Positions 18,603 through 26,696 of a DNA stretch of 64,000 bases are shown here, one piece after another. The notes below the pieces were generated by a model. That model had not been told where the DNA came from. It searched no databases and saw only the letters and a program-made list of their open reading frames with translations. Position 1 is the stretch's first letter. Every line of letters begins with the position of its first letter. A program made the position numbers and the translations under genes. Location of the stretch: the NCBI GenBank assembly GCA_024403355.1, contig JAKSRW010000004.1, positions 54,231 to 118,230 on the forward strand, in the 5' to 3' direction. The DNA is from Lachnospiraceae bacterium (GTDB lineage Bacteria > Bacillota > Clostridia > Lachnospirales > Lachnospiraceae).

Positions 18603-19097
18603 ATGGAAATAGAGCGTAAATATCTGATTAATAGATTACCGGATAATCTTGATTCTTTTAAGAAAAAAGAAATAGAGCAGGGCTATTTAAACCGTAATCC
18701 GGTATTAAGAATAAGAAAAAGCAATGATAATTACATTTTTACTTACAAAATGAAGAAATCTGCAGGGGTATCGGATGCGCCTTTGTACAATGAAGAAATT
18801 GAGGCAGAGTTAACAGAGGAAGCATATTATCATCTGAGGGAAAAGGCAGACGGGAATGTGATTGTTAAGACAAGATACATTATTCCGTATTCTGCAGACG
18901 GCAAAGACTATAAAATTGAGCTTGATGTATTTCACGAAAGACTTGAGGGGCTTGTATTTGCAGAAGTAGAATTTGAAAGCCTTGAGGATTCACTAAGCTT
19001 TAAAAAACCTGACTGGTTCGGAGAGGATGTATCTTCCGATAAGCGTTACAGAAACGGATTTTTATCGGAGCAGAACAGTTTAGATTGCTTTAAATAA
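18603..19097 (+). CDS. CYTH domain protein (triphosphate tunnel enzyme fold)
   Basis: 164 residues beginning MEIERKYLI, the diagnostic EIERK motif of CYTH/triphosphate tunnel proteins. It is followed by alternating charged strands typical of the tunnel: LRIRKSNDNYIFTYKMK, EEIEAELTEEAY, TRYIIPY, KIELDVFHERLEGLVFAEVEFES and DKRYRN. Family members hydrolyse inorganic triphosphate, thiamine triphosphate or similar, in the cytosol; the substrate here is unknown. The ATG at 18603 has AAAGGCAGGGG upstream; a GTG at 18582 is in frame but poorer. It immediately precedes the Tad-like locus but its stop is separated from it by a hairpin. Confidence 0.85.
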   Translation: MEIERKYLINRLPDNLDSFKKKEIEQGYLNRNPVLRIRKSNDNYIFTYKMKKSAGVSDAPLYNEEIEAELTEEAYYHLREKADGNVIVKTRYIIPYSADGKDYKIELDVFHERLEGLVFAEVEFESLEDSLSFKKPDWFGEDVSSDKRYRNGFLSEQNSLDCFK

Positions 19098-19125
19098 ATA
19101 ATACGGAAAAACGTAAAATAACATC

Positions 19126-19154
19126 TTTACAAAATGGGTATCTTGTGGTATATT
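19126..19154 (+). promoter_or_regulatory. Likely promoter of the Tad-like operon
   Basis: TTTACA (19126-19131), 17-base spacer, TATATT (19149-19154). The start would be near 19161, leaving a leader of about 170 bases before the CpaB start. The -10 lies inside the loop of a 9-base inverted repeat (TATCTTGTG 19139-19147 / CACAAGATA 19161-19169), so a repressor or the hairpin could control it. Confidence 0.5.
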
Positions 19155-19175
19155 AATTATCACAAGATATTTTTA
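19139..19175 (+). terminator. Hairpin after CYTH gene; terminator and/or operator
   Basis: Nine-base perfect arms TATCTTGTG / CACAAGATA with a 13-base loop followed by TTTTTATT. It reads as an intrinsic terminator for the CYTH gene 42 bases upstream, but it also covers the probable -10 box of the next operon, so an operator role is equally possible. Confidence 0.5.
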
Positions 19176-19329
19176 TTGTCATATCAGGCGTTTATTCATT
19201 TCGCTGCTTATAAATAAGCAGCTGATTTACATTTCCAATTTAATCATGACCGTTTCGGTTACGTTTCCACTTGTTTTTATAGGCATGTTTTATTTTTGCG
19301 CCTATTTTCAGGAGAAAGGAGAAGGGTGG

Positions 19330-20277
19330 ATGAAGTATAGATTTAGACGAAAGATGTCACAGACCACGAAAAAACGTATTTATATTAGTATTTTGTTTGC
19401 ATTGGTGCTGATGGCCTTAGGTGCATTGTCATATTATATTATTGACAAAAAAAGGGCTCTTGAAGGTATTTACAGTTCGAAAATTAATGAACTGACAAGC
19501 CGGATTAACGGTGGAAAGCGTTTTGTATATAAAACACTTCAAAGCTGCAGGGCAGGGAGCATTTTGAGGGAGGATATGGTCGAAAGAACAGAGATTCTTT
19601 CCGATGAATGCAGTTATGTCGATGAATCGGATTTTGGAAAGACTTTACTGGTGGATGTTCCTGCTGCCACAGTTCTTGATAAGCTGGTTGTTACAGGGAT
19701 AACAGCTGACAGGGAGGTAAGGGAGGTGGAATATAACTGTATTGATGTTACATCGAATATCAATGCGGGAGATTATATTGATGTGAGAATCGTTTATCCG
19801 AATGCGACAGATTATGTGGTTATGTCTAAAAAAATGGTTAAAGCGTTAACTGACACAAAGCTTGTGGTTGATTTATGGGTGACTGAGGAGGAGCTTTTAT
19901 TGATGGATTCAGCGATAGTAGATGCTTCATTGTATGAAGGAACGAGACTCTATGCTGTGGCCTATGTTCTTCCTACCATACAGGAGGCAGCACTTGTAAA
20001 TTATACGCCATCCGAGCAGATTATCGAGCTGTTAAAAACTGACCCAAATGTGGTTCGCAGGGCGGCAGAAAAGCTTTCGGAGGAATTAAGAAGGAAACGT
20101 ATGAAGGAGCTGGAGCTTTTCATAGGGAAGGATGAACGGGCAAGATATGACAGGAACGGAATCTATATTGGAACCCCTACGGATGCGGAACTAAAGGCAG
20201 AGGAACTGCTAAGTGATGACAGGGTAAGCGCCGGTGAGCTGCCGAAAGAATATGGAGCCGGACTGTGGGATGATTGA
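19330..20277 (+). CDS. cpaB: CpaB-like Flp pilus assembly protein (SAF domain)
   Basis: 315 residues with an N-terminal membrane helix (about 15-37, IYISILFALVLMALGALSYYI) and a SAF/RcpC-like region (about 90-190). The latter includes DVPAATVLDKLVVTGITADREVREVEYNCIDVTSNINAGDYIDVRIVYPNATDYVVMSKK cut here into the typical GDYIDVR and DYVVMSKK motifs of Firmicute CpaB proteins. CpaB proteins are thought to sit in the envelope and guide Tad pilus extrusion. The C-terminal 60 residues are Glu/Lys/Arg-rich. The ATG at 19330 follows GGAGAAGGGTGG; an in-frame ATG at 19246 is unlikely. First gene of the Tad-like operon. Confidence 0.8.
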   Translation: MKYRFRRKMSQTTKKRIYISILFALVLMALGALSYYIIDKKRALEGIYSSKINELTSRINGGKRFVYKTLQSCRAGSILREDMVERTEILSDECSYVDESDFGKTLLVDVPAATVLDKLVVTGITADREVREVEYNCIDVTSNINAGDYIDVRIVYPNATDYVVMSKKMVKALTDTKLVVDLWVTEEELLLMDSAIVDASLYEGTRLYAVAYVLPTIQEAALVNYTPSEQIIELLKTDPNVVRRAAEKLSEELRRKRMKELELFIGKDERARYDRNGIYIGTPTDAELKAEELLSDDRVSAGELPKEYGAGLWDD

Positions 20278-20296
20278 AGGAGGTGACAGTCTTTAG

Positions 20297-20971
20297 ATGA
20301 AGGGGATAAGCATTGTAGGAAAAAACTACAATGATACGGTTCTATATCTGGCAGAGATAATTAAGTGTCTGGATATTAAACCTGTTATTAGAGATATGAC
20401 AAGAAAACATGAGCTGTACAGCTCAATTCCGAAGGTTGAGGGTATAAATCCTGCAGATGCGGTTGTTGATTATCATGGAATCGGCTATACCTTTGGGGAA
20501 AGAAACGGAAGAAAGCATGACGGAGAGGAGGATTATCTGCAATATATCAGACTATATGATTATGATATGCGTCCGCCTGAGGAGGACAATATACTGATTG
20601 TAACTAATGAAGAAAAGTATGTGGCAGATTGTCTGAATATGCTGCAATATTTGGAGAATGAGAAGGAGAAGGCGGGCTTGACCCGGGGAAAAAGGTTATT
20701 TCTGTTAAAGGACTATACAGGGGTGATTAAGGACCAGTTTAACAGTATGCTTACTAATTTGGGAATAGAGCACTCTTACTGTATTCCGTACAGCCTGCAG
20801 AATGCCAAGTGCGCAGTATTGGCCGAATACAAAGCGAAATTCAAATTTAGCGGAATTTCAAATCCGTATAAGGATGCACTGAGGGATATTATTGACAGCT
20901 TTTACGGGAATATCTCAGAGAAAAAGAGGGCAGAAGCGCTGAAGCAGGCAATGAAGGGAGGTATTGGATGA
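20297..20971 (+). CDS. Uncharacterised Tad-locus cytosolic protein
   Basis: 224 residues, no membrane segment. It starts MKGISIVGKNYNDTVLYLAEIIKCLDIKPVIRDMT, which resembles a Rossmann-like beta-alpha unit, and later has DNILIVTNEEKYVADCLNMLQYLENEK and KRLFLLKDYTG. This is similar in feel to receiver-like or degenerate ParA-like N-terminal domains of TadZ/CpaE proteins, which often precede the ATPase part; here that domain could be a separate protein. This is inference. A strong AAGGAGGTGAC lies about nine bases before the ATG, and the stop overlaps tadZ by four bases (ATGA). Confidence 0.65.
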   Translation: MKGISIVGKNYNDTVLYLAEIIKCLDIKPVIRDMTRKHELYSSIPKVEGINPADAVVDYHGIGYTFGERNGRKHDGEEDYLQYIRLYDYDMRPPEEDNILIVTNEEKYVADCLNMLQYLENEKEKAGLTRGKRLFLLKDYTGVIKDQFNSMLTNLGIEHSYCIPYSLQNAKCAVLAEYKAKFKFSGISNPYKDALRDIIDSFYGNISEKKRAEALKQAMKGGIG

Positions 20972-21759
20972 AAATAGCATTTTGGAGTCCTATGCATGGG
21001 ACAGGTGCAACGGCAAATCTTCTGGCTGTCGGAATGGAGCTGGCTTTTTCGGATAAGCTGAAAACTCTTGTAACGCAGACACATTTTGCCATGAATAATC
21101 TTGAAATGCCTTTGCTCGGACGAAATACTGCGGAGGAGTTCTTTCAGGATACGGGACTCGATGCAGTAATGCGTCACTTTAAATCGGGGGAGCTGACGGA
21201 AAAACAGATAACAAACTGTTCTATTAAAATAGGCTCCGAGCTTTATTTACTTGCGGGGACGAGAATCAGCAATAAGGAATCATACGAGAATCAGGTAATT
21301 CAGTCTATGGTTACACGTATTATTTCCGTGGCTGACCGTTATTATGACCTGGTAATGATTGATACGAACTCAGGCTGTACCGGGCAGTCCTATGAAATAA
21401 TGAATGAGTGTGATCTGATGGTAGTAAATCTCCGGCAGGACCGAAATATGATTGAAGCTGTTATCAAGGACGAGTTTTTCAGGAATAAGAGAATATTTTA
21501 TCTGTTTGGAAATTATGATGCCTCAAGTAAGTATAACCTAAACAATATACGAAGGCTTTATAAATCAATTAACAAAAACAATTCGGCGGGAATCATTTAC
21601 AATACTGATTTTATGGACGCTATTACCGACGGAAATGTTCTTGATTATTATGCTGAAAATATGAATGCGGATGAAGATTTTTATGATATGGAGTTTTTTA
21701 AAAGTGTCCGTGAAACCGTTGGTAAGCTGCTGGATTATATTGGAGGTGGAAAGCCTTGA
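20968..21759 (+). CDS. tadZ: TadZ/CpaE-like ParA-family protein with lysine-less P-loop
   Basis: 263 residues, SIMIBI/ParA fold. N-terminal P-loop reads SPMHGTGATANLLAVG: the deviant Walker A pattern KGGxGKT is kept in shape but both lysines are gone (Ala14 in place of the catalytic lysine). Later motifs YYDLVMIDTNSGCTG (Walker B-like, DLVMIDT), CDLMVVNLRQDRNMIEAV and a C-terminal helix fit TadZ, which places the Tad machine at the cell pole. Atypical P-loops are known in TadZ, including the crystallised protein from Eubacterium rectale, a relative. GGAGG lies upstream, the start overlaps the previous stop, and the stop overlaps the tadA start (TTGA). Confidence 0.8.
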   Translation: MKIAFWSPMHGTGATANLLAVGMELAFSDKLKTLVTQTHFAMNNLEMPLLGRNTAEEFFQDTGLDAVMRHFKSGELTEKQITNCSIKIGSELYLLAGTRISNKESYENQVIQSMVTRIISVADRYYDLVMIDTNSGCTGQSYEIMNECDLMVVNLRQDRNMIEAVIKDEFFRNKRIFYLFGNYDASSKYNLNNIRRLYKSINKNNSAGIIYNTDFMDAITDGNVLDYYAENMNADEDFYDMEFFKSVRETVGKLLDYIGGGKP

Positions 21760-23588
21760 ACGGATTTATTGCAGTAATGATTGCAATACTGTTAATGATA
21801 ATAGTGATTTTGCTGGCAGATGCATTTATTCCGAAGAAAAATACAATAGTTCGGGGGACGGAGGATTTTAAAGAGGAGCGACTCTGTGAGGCCTGCCGTC
21901 AGGCTGTTAATGAATTATTAAACAGTGATTTTCAGGAACTGAATCTGAATATGGAGGAGACCTTAAAAAGAGAACAGCAGCAGGCCAGACTCAGGAAAGC
22001 GACGCGTCAGGCATGCCTTGGTGATACGGGTGACAGGGAATATCTGAAAGAATATATTAAGGAGCTTCTGCAGAAAAAGCTTGGCGTTGATGAGAAAACA
22101 ATAAACTACAGCATACCCTTTAATAATCCGCTGCAGATGAGTGCGCAGGATAAGTTTGAGTATCTTTATGTTTTGTACAGGAAAAAATATGCAGGTGGTA
22201 TCTTTGGAATGATGTGCAGGGATTTTGGCTGGCTGGAGGCCCGGGGAAGGGCGGAAGCTGAGAAAATATACTGTATTACGGAAGAGGATATAAACAGGGC
22301 TTATTCCGAATATCCACAAAAAGGAAACTATAATGATATGCTGGATACCCTGGTGCAGAGGTGTTATCAAAAGCTTTACGGTCATGACTGCACGGATATT
22401 TTAATCATGGATGAATCATTGGATGGAATATCCGCGGGTGTAGGCGGAAAAACCAGAGTAGAATATAACTATTTGGAGGAGCTGAAGAGTTTTGCGGATG
22501 AGTCGGTTAATTCAAGCCGCGGTTATGATACGGTTTACTGTGTTTTACACGGAAAGCTTATCAGATTGAAATTCCTTTCTTTTGGGAATGCTCAGAACTT
22601 AGAACGTGTGGTAAAAAATATATATCGATACAATACAAGGACTACATTGAGTCAGAAAAATCCGGTACTTCACGGAACCTTTAAAAACGGTTCAAGAGTA
22701 GTGGTTGCCAGACCTCCCGTGTCGGACGGATGGGTGTTTTACGTCAGAAAGTTTATGTCATCAAATGCAAAAAAGATGGAGAGTCTTTTGATTCATAAAA
22801 ATAATGATGTGGTGATAGAGCTTTTGAAATATATTACACAGGGGGAATTGAATTTCGTTATTTCGGGACCTATGGGAGGAGGTAAAACGACTCTTCTTAA
22901 GGCTCTGGTGGGATATATGAATCCCCAGTACACCATACGTGTAGCTGAGTCTTCGTTTGAATTAAATATTAATAATCTATATCCCGAAAGAAATATTCAT
23001 GTGATGCAGGCGAGAGGCGATTTTTCAATTTATGATATTATTACGGGTACTAAAAAAATGGATACGGATATTCTAATAGTTGGTGAGGTAAATGAACCTA
23101 AAATTGCAGGTGCATATATTCAGGTGGCCCAGTCAGGCTCAAGAATGGCGGTAACTACTCTTCATCATGAAACAAGCAGGAAGCTTATTGAATATTTAAG
23201 AAATGCACTTGTTACCGAATTTGGAATAACAAATGTAGGAATTGCTGAAAAGCAGGTTGTGGATATTTTGAATTTTGATGTTCATATGGTGCATGATCTG
23301 GAAGGTAATTTTTACATAGAGAGAATCACTGAAATCATCCCTGAAGCGAACAGGGAATATCCGGATAATCTGGATAAGGCAACAAAAGAATTTTACAGAA
23401 GGCAAACCGATCGAAATGCATATAGTCTTAATAATATTGTGGAATTTGATAAAGCTGCAATGTCATACAGAATCGTAAGGAATATATCGGAATATACCTT
23501 GCATAAAATGGCTGAACGTATCGGCATAAGAAGAGCTGAGGAACTGTATTCTTTGTTGAATTCATATATCGGAGGTGCTGCAGATTAA
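21756..23588 (+). CDS. tadA: TadA/CpaF secretion ATPase with N-terminal membrane segment
   Basis: 610 residues. Powers assembly of type IVc pili. The ATPase part has Walker A GPMGGGKTTL (371-380), an Asp-box region MDTDILIVGEVN (Walker B) and the His box VTTLHHETS. The N-domain (about 190-350) includes MDESLDGISAGVGGKTRVEYNY. Unusually, residues 3-22 form a strong hydrophobic helix (GFIAVMIAILLMIIVILLA), so this ATPase is probably membrane-tethered; classical CpaF is soluble. A Lys/Glu-rich linker follows. Start is TTG at 21756, overlapping the tadZ stop, with GGAGG nine bases upstream. Confidence 0.9.
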   Translation: MNGFIAVMIAILLMIIVILLADAFIPKKNTIVRGTEDFKEERLCEACRQAVNELLNSDFQELNLNMEETLKREQQQARLRKATRQACLGDTGDREYLKEYIKELLQKKLGVDEKTINYSIPFNNPLQMSAQDKFEYLYVLYRKKYAGGIFGMMCRDFGWLEARGRAEAEKIYCITEEDINRAYSEYPQKGNYNDMLDTLVQRCYQKLYGHDCTDILIMDESLDGISAGVGGKTRVEYNYLEELKSFADESVNSSRGYDTVYCVLHGKLIRLKFLSFGNAQNLERVVKNIYRYNTRTTLSQKNPVLHGTFKNGSRVVVARPPVSDGWVFYVRKFMSSNAKKMESLLIHKNNDVVIELLKYITQGELNFVISGPMGGGKTTLLKALVGYMNPQYTIRVAESSFELNINNLYPERNIHVMQARGDFSIYDIITGTKKMDTDILIVGEVNEPKIAGAYIQVAQSGSRMAVTTLHHETSRKLIEYLRNALVTEFGITNVGIAEKQVVDILNFDVHMVHDLEGNFYIERITEIIPEANREYPDNLDKATKEFYRRQTDRNAYSLNNIVEFDKAAMSYRIVRNISEYTLHKMAERIGIRRAEELYSLLNSYIGGAAD

Positions 23589-25545
23589 GAGTTATAAAAA
23601 TAAAAAAGCCTCTGACAGTGAAATTATAGCTGTTTCGGGGAAAAGGACATATAGTTCGAGGCAGCTGCTTGCGGCTATATATGATCTGCTTGAGTATATA
23701 CCTTTTATCAGGCGAATAATAAGGCTTTTTACGAAACGCTATGAGCTTATTTATCCTGAAGATACAAAGGAAGCAAGCTATCTGGCCATGAAGCAGATAT
23801 TAAAAATCTGCGCGATATCAATCCTTTCTTTATGCGTAATTTTTGGACTTAATCCGGGTTATTTTACATTTCTATCTTCAATTCTGATTATCTATATTAT
23901 ATCTGTTGAAAACATTTCACGTGAAGGCAGCAAAATAGAAATCAGGTTTTTAAAGGAACTGGACAGTTTTCTGGCAAATACAAAACACTATTATTATCAG
24001 AAAAATCAGATAACCGAGGCGTTTGCGGATGCGGCGGGTATTTCGGATAAAATAATGCGCGGTCATGCCGAAATGATGATACGCTGTATCAATTCCGGAA
24101 ACAGGGAGCAGGCGCTGGTCAATTATATGAATTCGGGCTACCACAAGTATCTGAAGCTTCTGCTTTCGCTGGCAGTTTTGGTAGAGGAGAACGGAGATAT
24201 CAGGGATTCTGAAGGATCGGTCTTTTTGAATTCTCTGATGCAGCTCAGAAACGATGTGCTGGCAGATATTAATTATATCAGGGAAAAAAGGCATAAATTT
24301 TCGGGACTGGGTTATACGGCAGGGCTGCCTGTTCTTGCGGTTCCGTATATTGCGATATGGGGAGCTGAAACCATTCCGTCTCTTAAGAGCTTTTATTTTG
24401 GATATACAGGTATGCTTATAAAGGGTGGACTGCTTTGTATTACTTATGTTTGTTACACAATGATAGTCAGGCTTCGTGAGGGTGACAGACTTGACAGAAG
24501 ACGCTATCCGATAGCGGAAAGGCTGTCAAAAAAATTCCCGTTTTCATGGATTCTTGATGTCATTATAAAGAGAAATTACGGAAAAAGTATGCGTTTGTCA
24601 GAAGATCTTAGAAGGTTCGGTGCTAAATATACTGCAAAAAGTTTTTATATGCTTCGACTTATTTATTTGCTGGCAGGCTTGTGCATTTCTATTGTTGTGT
24701 GTGAAATGGGGCATAGCGAAAGCAGGGATCTCATTATCAGAGATACGGCTGATATATCAAATCTTTCCGCTTATGCTGACGGAAGGCAGATATCGGCAAT
24801 GGAAAGACTGATACCCGAGTATACTGCTTTTTATATTGAAAATAACAGTGAACCGGACGTACTGCTTCTGGAGCAAAGTCTTTTGGATGAAAAAGGAATC
24901 AGAAGCAAAGAAATAGCGAAAGTGAGTGCAAAAGAAATCCTTAGAAGAACAGAAGTCTATAAGCTGGAGAATTTCGGACTTGCTGATTTTATCCTGTCTT
25001 TACTGATTGCATTTTTCTGTTACATTTATCCGGCTATGATGATGAGCTTTAAGCGTATTTTGTCTGAAAATAAAATGCAGGATGAGGTAATGCAGTTTCA
25101 GAGCCTGATTCATATGCTGAAAAAGGTTCCGGGAATCAGTGCGGCAGATGTTCTTGTAAAAATGGAGGACTTTGCGGAAATATTCAGACCATCTATTCAG
25201 CAATGTATAAATGAATATAATATTTCGGACACAGATGCCCTGGAAAGATTGTATGCGAAAGAAAAATATGCCGGCTTTAGGAAGATAATAGACTGCTTTA
25301 TGATGGTGGATGAAATGGGAGTTGAGGATGCTTTTGAGGAAATATCTTCGGAAATAACTGCTTTTAAGGAAAACAGAAAGCTCGAACGCAGTATTTTGCT
25401 TGAGAATGAGGGATTGCTGGGGTCATTGATAGCCATTATGCCGGGAGGATTGATCATATTTGGGTATTTATTATGTCCGTTCCTCATAAAATCAGTTCAG
25501 ATTTTCAGCTCATATCAGGCACAGCTGCAGCAGCTTTCGGATTAG
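23575..25545 (+). CDS. Fused TadB-TadC-like inner-membrane platform protein
   Basis: 656 residues, about twice the length of TadB or TadC. Two similar units are visible: paired hydrophobic helices near 75-110, a cytoplasmic helical domain (KEL..FLANTKHYYYQKNQITEAF, then MNSGYHKYLKLLLSLAVLVEENGD) and helices near 255-305. The second unit has helices near 352-375 and 475-498, a second cytoplasmic domain (FQSLIHMLKKVPGISAADVLVKMEDFAE, RKIIDCFMMVDEMGVEDAFEEIS) and a final helix (about 622-645). Both cytoplasmic parts have the T2SF layout. The GTG at 23575 directly abuts GGAGG (23571-23575), so the true start may be the rare ATT at 23584 eight bases beyond it, overlapping the tadA stop. Confidence 0.7.
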   Translation: MLQIKSYKNKKASDSEIIAVSGKRTYSSRQLLAAIYDLLEYIPFIRRIIRLFTKRYELIYPEDTKEASYLAMKQILKICAISILSLCVIFGLNPGYFTFLSSILIIYIISVENISREGSKIEIRFLKELDSFLANTKHYYYQKNQITEAFADAAGISDKIMRGHAEMMIRCINSGNREQALVNYMNSGYHKYLKLLLSLAVLVEENGDIRDSEGSVFLNSLMQLRNDVLADINYIREKRHKFSGLGYTAGLPVLAVPYIAIWGAETIPSLKSFYFGYTGMLIKGGLLCITYVCYTMIVRLREGDRLDRRRYPIAERLSKKFPFSWILDVIIKRNYGKSMRLSEDLRRFGAKYTAKSFYMLRLIYLLAGLCISIVVCEMGHSESRDLIIRDTADISNLSAYADGRQISAMERLIPEYTAFYIENNSEPDVLLLEQSLLDEKGIRSKEIAKVSAKEILRRTEVYKLENFGLADFILSLLIAFFCYIYPAMMMSFKRILSENKMQDEVMQFQSLIHMLKKVPGISAADVLVKMEDFAEIFRPSIQQCINEYNISDTDALERLYAKEKYAGFRKIIDCFMMVDEMGVEDAFEEISSEITAFKENRKLERSILLENEGLLGSLIAIMPGGLIIFGYLLCPFLIKSVQIFSSYQAQLQQLSD

Positions 25546-25565
25546 TATTTCAGAGGAAGGTAATT

Positions 25566-26093
25566 TTGAAAATAAATAGCAGGAAGAAAGGTATGGTTAC
25601 TAATATGGATGAAATAAGAATAAGGGATTCCACGAAAAGGAATTCGCTTGATATTGCGCCGCAGGCGCTTTTAATGGCGGCAGGTGTTGTGTTGTCGGTT
25701 TTGCTGGTTTCTATAATGATTTCCCAGTTCAGGGCCGGCAGGGAAATGGCCAATCTGGCGGGAGAACGGATATTGTCAGCGACTGAAAATATTAAGCAGA
25801 GTGATATCCTGCAGTATGATGGACTGATGGTAAAAGGAGCGGATGTTATAAATTTCTGTAAAAAGTATCTGGGAGATTATGCGCCGGGAGATAAGGCTGA
25901 GTTTACGGTAAATATTAATCACGTTCAGGAAGGTTCAGAAGAGGTATTTGAATATTCTGACTCAAAATATCTGTCAGATATTCGAGATTCTGAATCGAAG
26001 CACTATATTAAGCCGACAGGTAAATGGAAGTGCAAAGTTATCAAAAATCTAAACGGAATTATAACGGCAGTGGATTTTACAGCCTGTAAATGA
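25566..26093 (+). CDS. Pilin-like membrane-anchored protein, Tad locus (paralogue group A)
   Basis: 175 residues from the TTG at 25566 (AGAGGAAGG six bases upstream); the ATG at 25593, with AGGAAG, is an alternative. After a short basic start comes TKRNSLDIAPQA, a hydrophobic helix (LLMAAGVVLSVLLVSIMI) and a polar outer domain. The KRNSLDIA motif matches KRNAIEIG in the next two pilin-like genes but one, and the C-terminus (KVIKNLNGIITAVDF) resembles the ends of the proteins at 26164 and 27167. The acidic residue five positions into the motif recalls Glu5 of type IV pilins, but the preceding Gly is absent. Family not known to me. Confidence 0.6.
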   Translation: MKINSRKKGMVTNMDEIRIRDSTKRNSLDIAPQALLMAAGVVLSVLLVSIMISQFRAGREMANLAGERILSATENIKQSDILQYDGLMVKGADVINFCKKYLGDYAPGDKAEFTVNINHVQEGSEEVFEYSDSKYLSDIRDSESKHYIKPTGKWKCKVIKNLNGIITAVDFTACK

Positions 26094-26163
26094 TAAATCA
26101 ACAGATTTGCCATAGGCTGAAGAAAAAGAAAAATAATAAGAATTAAGAGAAAGGCGGAAAAAT

Positions 26164-26676
26164 ATGATTCAGACAATTAATAAAAGAAATGCGATTGAAA
26201 TTGGTGTGAAGGGGCTTGTGCTGGCAGTAACGGTAATAATTGCGGTAATATTATCGGCACTTGCACTTTATATGGCTAATTCTTCTAAATCGACAATAAA
26301 CGGAGGAACTACCCAGTATACGCAGCTTATGAGCGATTATTCGGAGATAACCGCTACGATGTATGATGCGCTTGATGTTTCCGGAGACAAGGTAATATCT
26401 GTAATTAATGAAATGTGTCAGACTGACTATATTTCTGTAACGGTAAAGACAAAAGCGGACAGCAGCGGTACCAATTACAGTAATGCGGCAAATAAAACGA
26501 CAGTTGCGGCATCGGACGGAAGCAGTATTTCACCTTCGGGAGTACAGTACTCAGGTTCTGAACAGGAAGCAGATATAACAAATGCCAAGCATATCAATGA
26601 AAATGCTTCGTATCGGGGAAAGGTTCGAAAGAATTCAAACGGACTTGTTATTAATATTGAGTTTACCCAGCATTGA
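26164..26676 (+). CDS. Pilin-like membrane-anchored protein, Tad locus (paralogue group A)
   Basis: 170 residues. Layout: 7 residues, then KRNAIEIGVKG, a hydrophobic helix (LVLAVTVIIAVILSALALYM), a Ser/Thr/Asn-rich outer domain with low-complexity SSGTNYSNAANKTT, and the C-terminal strand YRGKVRKNSNGLVINIEF. The helix followed by small polar residues makes it the best candidate for the major pilin-like subunit in the locus, although it lacks the Flp motif (G/xxxxEY). The ATG has GAGAAAGGCGG upstream. The 70-base gap before it is one of the largest inside the operon. Confidence 0.65.
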   Translation: MIQTINKRNAIEIGVKGLVLAVTVIIAVILSALALYMANSSKSTINGGTTQYTQLMSDYSEITATMYDALDVSGDKVISVINEMCQTDYISVTVKTKADSSGTNYSNAANKTTVAASDGSSISPSGVQYSGSEQEADITNAKHINENASYRGKVRKNSNGLVINIEFTQH

Positions 26677-26696
26677 TGTTGGATACTTTGTAAGTA

